The notes under the pieces are model-generated. The model did not search any database. It was not told where the DNA came from and was given only the letters and a program-made list of their open reading frames with translations. Positions 62,760-64,000 of a DNA stretch of 64,000 nt are shown here, in pieces. This DNA comes from an uncultured Sphingobacteriales bacterium (GTDB taxonomy: Bacteria > Bacteroidota > Bacteroidia > Chitinophagales > Chitinophagaceae): the NCBI GenBank assembly GCA_937871285.1, contig CALMQS010000097.1:1-64000 (forward strand), in the 5' to 3' direction. A program made the translations under genes and the position numbers. The first letter of the stretch is position 1, and each line of letters begins with the position of its first letter.

Positions 62760-64000
62760 TCAGTATTTCCGGTAGCTTTTTTGTCCCGCGTACCTTCTTT
62801 TATTAACCGCAGCATATATCAACGCAAACAATATCACCAGCACAACCGGCAACATAATATTAATCGCCTGCCAAAAGGATCGGCTTTCATCCACCTGCTT
62901 TTTATCTAACAGCCGGAGGGTATAATCCTTGCCCCTGGTTTCGAGGATCCCCGGGTTGCCCACTAAGTATTCCATACAATTGAGAAAAAATTCTTTATTG
63001 GCATACTGGTAATGGGTAAACGGGTTTTCACCCATTTGCAAGGGTCCCTTTTCCTGCGAAACAAAATTAGTTACCATATCGCCATCCGATATCACGATCA
63101 TTTTATTACTGCTATCGGCAACCGGTTGAAAAGGACTGTTATAAATATCCGTCAAACTGTCTTTTGCACCCGAAGTAATACGGTTCGTAAACAGGGAACT
63201 GAATTTACCTTCAAGCAATACCGCCACAGGCATATGAACGGCTGTAAAGGCTTTCATATCTTCTTCATTTTTCACACTGTTCAGCTCCACCATTGCCGGC
63301 GTGCTTAGTATCCTGGTATTAACTGAAGACGCCAGTAATATGGTTTTATCAATGCCCTCTGCTTTTATGGTGTCAATGGATTGCGGGAACTGCGACAGCA
63401 CATAATCCAGGTTTTTGGAAATGGGATTATCGTTGGGTGATGATAACAAGGGGAAATACACCCAGGGCATCAACTGCAACTGCGGCCGGTTGCCCATTGA
63501 TCCTACAGCAAGCGGAATTTGCGTACAGTTGAGGTCCTGCACCAGGTCGGCATTAATACGCACACCGTATTTAAACAACAGGTCATCAAGGTTCAGCCCT
63601 ATCTCAAACGCTATAAAACTGCCCTGGCTGCGCTGCAGGCTGTCTAAGCTGGCATACAGCTTATCTATCATCCATACTACTTTGCCGCCCCGCATAATAT
63701 ACTGGTCAATTTTCAGCTTCTGCGCTTCACTGAAGCCGGTTTGCGGTTTCACGATCAGCAACGCGTCAAATACATCAGGTATAACCGGCACACTGTCTAC
63801 AGGCAAAATACTGAACCCATAGTCAGGCTTTAATGTTCTCTCTATCAAATCATATACTTCATAGCGCTGCGGTTGTCCGTTACCGGTAAGATAGGCCACC
63901 ACGGGAACCTTATCCCGTCTTATTTTATCAATAGCGCCGGCCAGCTTGTATTCTAATAAAGCTTCTGCATTGTTCAATGAATTGATGCCATCAACGGAAC
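62760..64000 (-). CDS. gldG: Gliding motility ABC transporter component GldG, 3' part
   Basis: The frame is open to the right edge, so the 5' part is outside; the visible 413 codons end at 62760. It is the GldG-type substrate-binding/auxiliary protein of the Gld ABC transporter, an ABC_transp_aux domain ('KVPVVAYLTGNGQPQRYEVYDLIERTLKPDYGF', 'DALLIVKPQTGFSEAQKLKIDQYIMRGGKVVWMID', 'MIVISDGDMVTNF') followed by a C-terminal membrane helix ('INIMLPVVLVILFALIYAAV') and a short basic tail. Gld ABC proteins support gliding in some members and occur also in non-gliders. Confidence 0.88.
   Translation of the reverse strand, partial: SVDGINSLNNAEALLEYKLAGAIDKIRRDKVPVVAYLTGNGQPQRYEVYDLIERTLKPDYGFSILPVDSVPVIPDVFDALLIVKPQTGFSEAQKLKIDQYIMRGGKVVWMIDKLYASLDSLQRSQGSFIAFEIGLNLDDLLFKYGVRINADLVQDLNCTQIPLAVGSMGNRPQLQLMPWVYFPLLSSPNDNPISKNLDYVLSQFPQSIDTIKAEGIDKTILLASSVNTRILSTPAMVELNSVKNEEDMKAFTAVHMPVAVLLEGKFSSLFTNRITSGAKDSLTDIYNSPFQPVADSSNKMIVISDGDMVTNFVSQEKGPLQMGENPFTHYQYANKEFFLNCMEYLVGNPGILETRGKDYTLRLLDKKQVDESRSFWQAINIMLPVVLVILFALIYAAVNKRRYAGQKSYRKY

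Overview
The window is from a Bacteroidota chromosome, most likely a Chitinophagaceae-type soil or water bacterium. The signs are TonB-dependent uptake with a carboxypeptidase-like N-terminal domain, a hybrid two-component system with a reporter propeller, a GldG-like gliding protein at the right edge, weak Shine-Dalgarno sites, and several promoters of the Bacteroidota type (TTG or TTTG, about 19-21 bases, then TAnnTTTG). There are no rRNA or tRNA genes, no CRISPR array and no intact transposase gene that I can see. GC content is moderate by eye, with one clearly AT-rich stretch at about 20.2-22.2 kb.

Layout. 0-6.5 kb (minus): a LytTR two-component pair with a very large propeller sensor, flanked by a tandem-repeat lipoprotein and by a broken copy of that lipoprotein's 3' end. 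6.55-6.69 kb: a 115-bp MITE-like element with a 9-bp target duplication. 6.8-15.2 kb (minus): a HIT protein and a six- or seven-gene unit that interleaves three AhpD-like proteins with a TonB receptor, an MFS carrier and a MetE-like zinc methyltransferase, preceded by a leader that can fold into three hairpins. 15.2-19.8 kb: housekeeping genes (greA, a 2-hydroxyacid dehydrogenase, rsmA, pdxA, a sugar isomerase-like protein). 20-22.2 kb: an AT-rich accessory patch with small unknown genes, one of them frameshifted. 22.3-28.2 kb: an FGE/SUMF1-like protein with a Gfo/Idh/MocA oxidoreductase, small secreted proteins, a CDGSH protein and a dienelactone hydrolase. 28.45-30.1 kb: a tripartite HipB-HipS-HipT-like kinase toxin-antitoxin system. 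30.2-34.4 kb: an HTCS regulator.

The core of the window is a 16-kb sulfur block (34.4-50.9 kb). Leftward, metY-metX-hom is preceded by a clear SAM-I riboswitch and a Rho-independent terminator. Rightward runs cysH-cysD-cysN-cysE-cobA-cysJ-cysI, a siroheme synthase/TSUP-exporter fusion, an OsmC protein and a second PLP sulfhydrylase. Ahead of cysH there is a tiny reading frame with five consecutive cysteine codons. The two promoters are back to back only 23 bp apart, so SAM appears to be sensed by RNA on one side and charged Cys-tRNA by a translated leader on the other. I consider the poly-cysteine leader the most interesting item in the window.

50.9-64 kb holds a NagX/DUF5009-like membrane protein, a DinB protein, a GreA/B-domain protein, a DGC zinc-binding protein, a QueD homologue, an FNR-like regulator with a plausible iron-sulfur cysteine set, an amino acid permease, mutL, a GH3/beta-lactamase-fold fusion and the 3' part of gldG. 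Many intergenic gaps contain short wordy degenerate repeats that fall into several recurring families.
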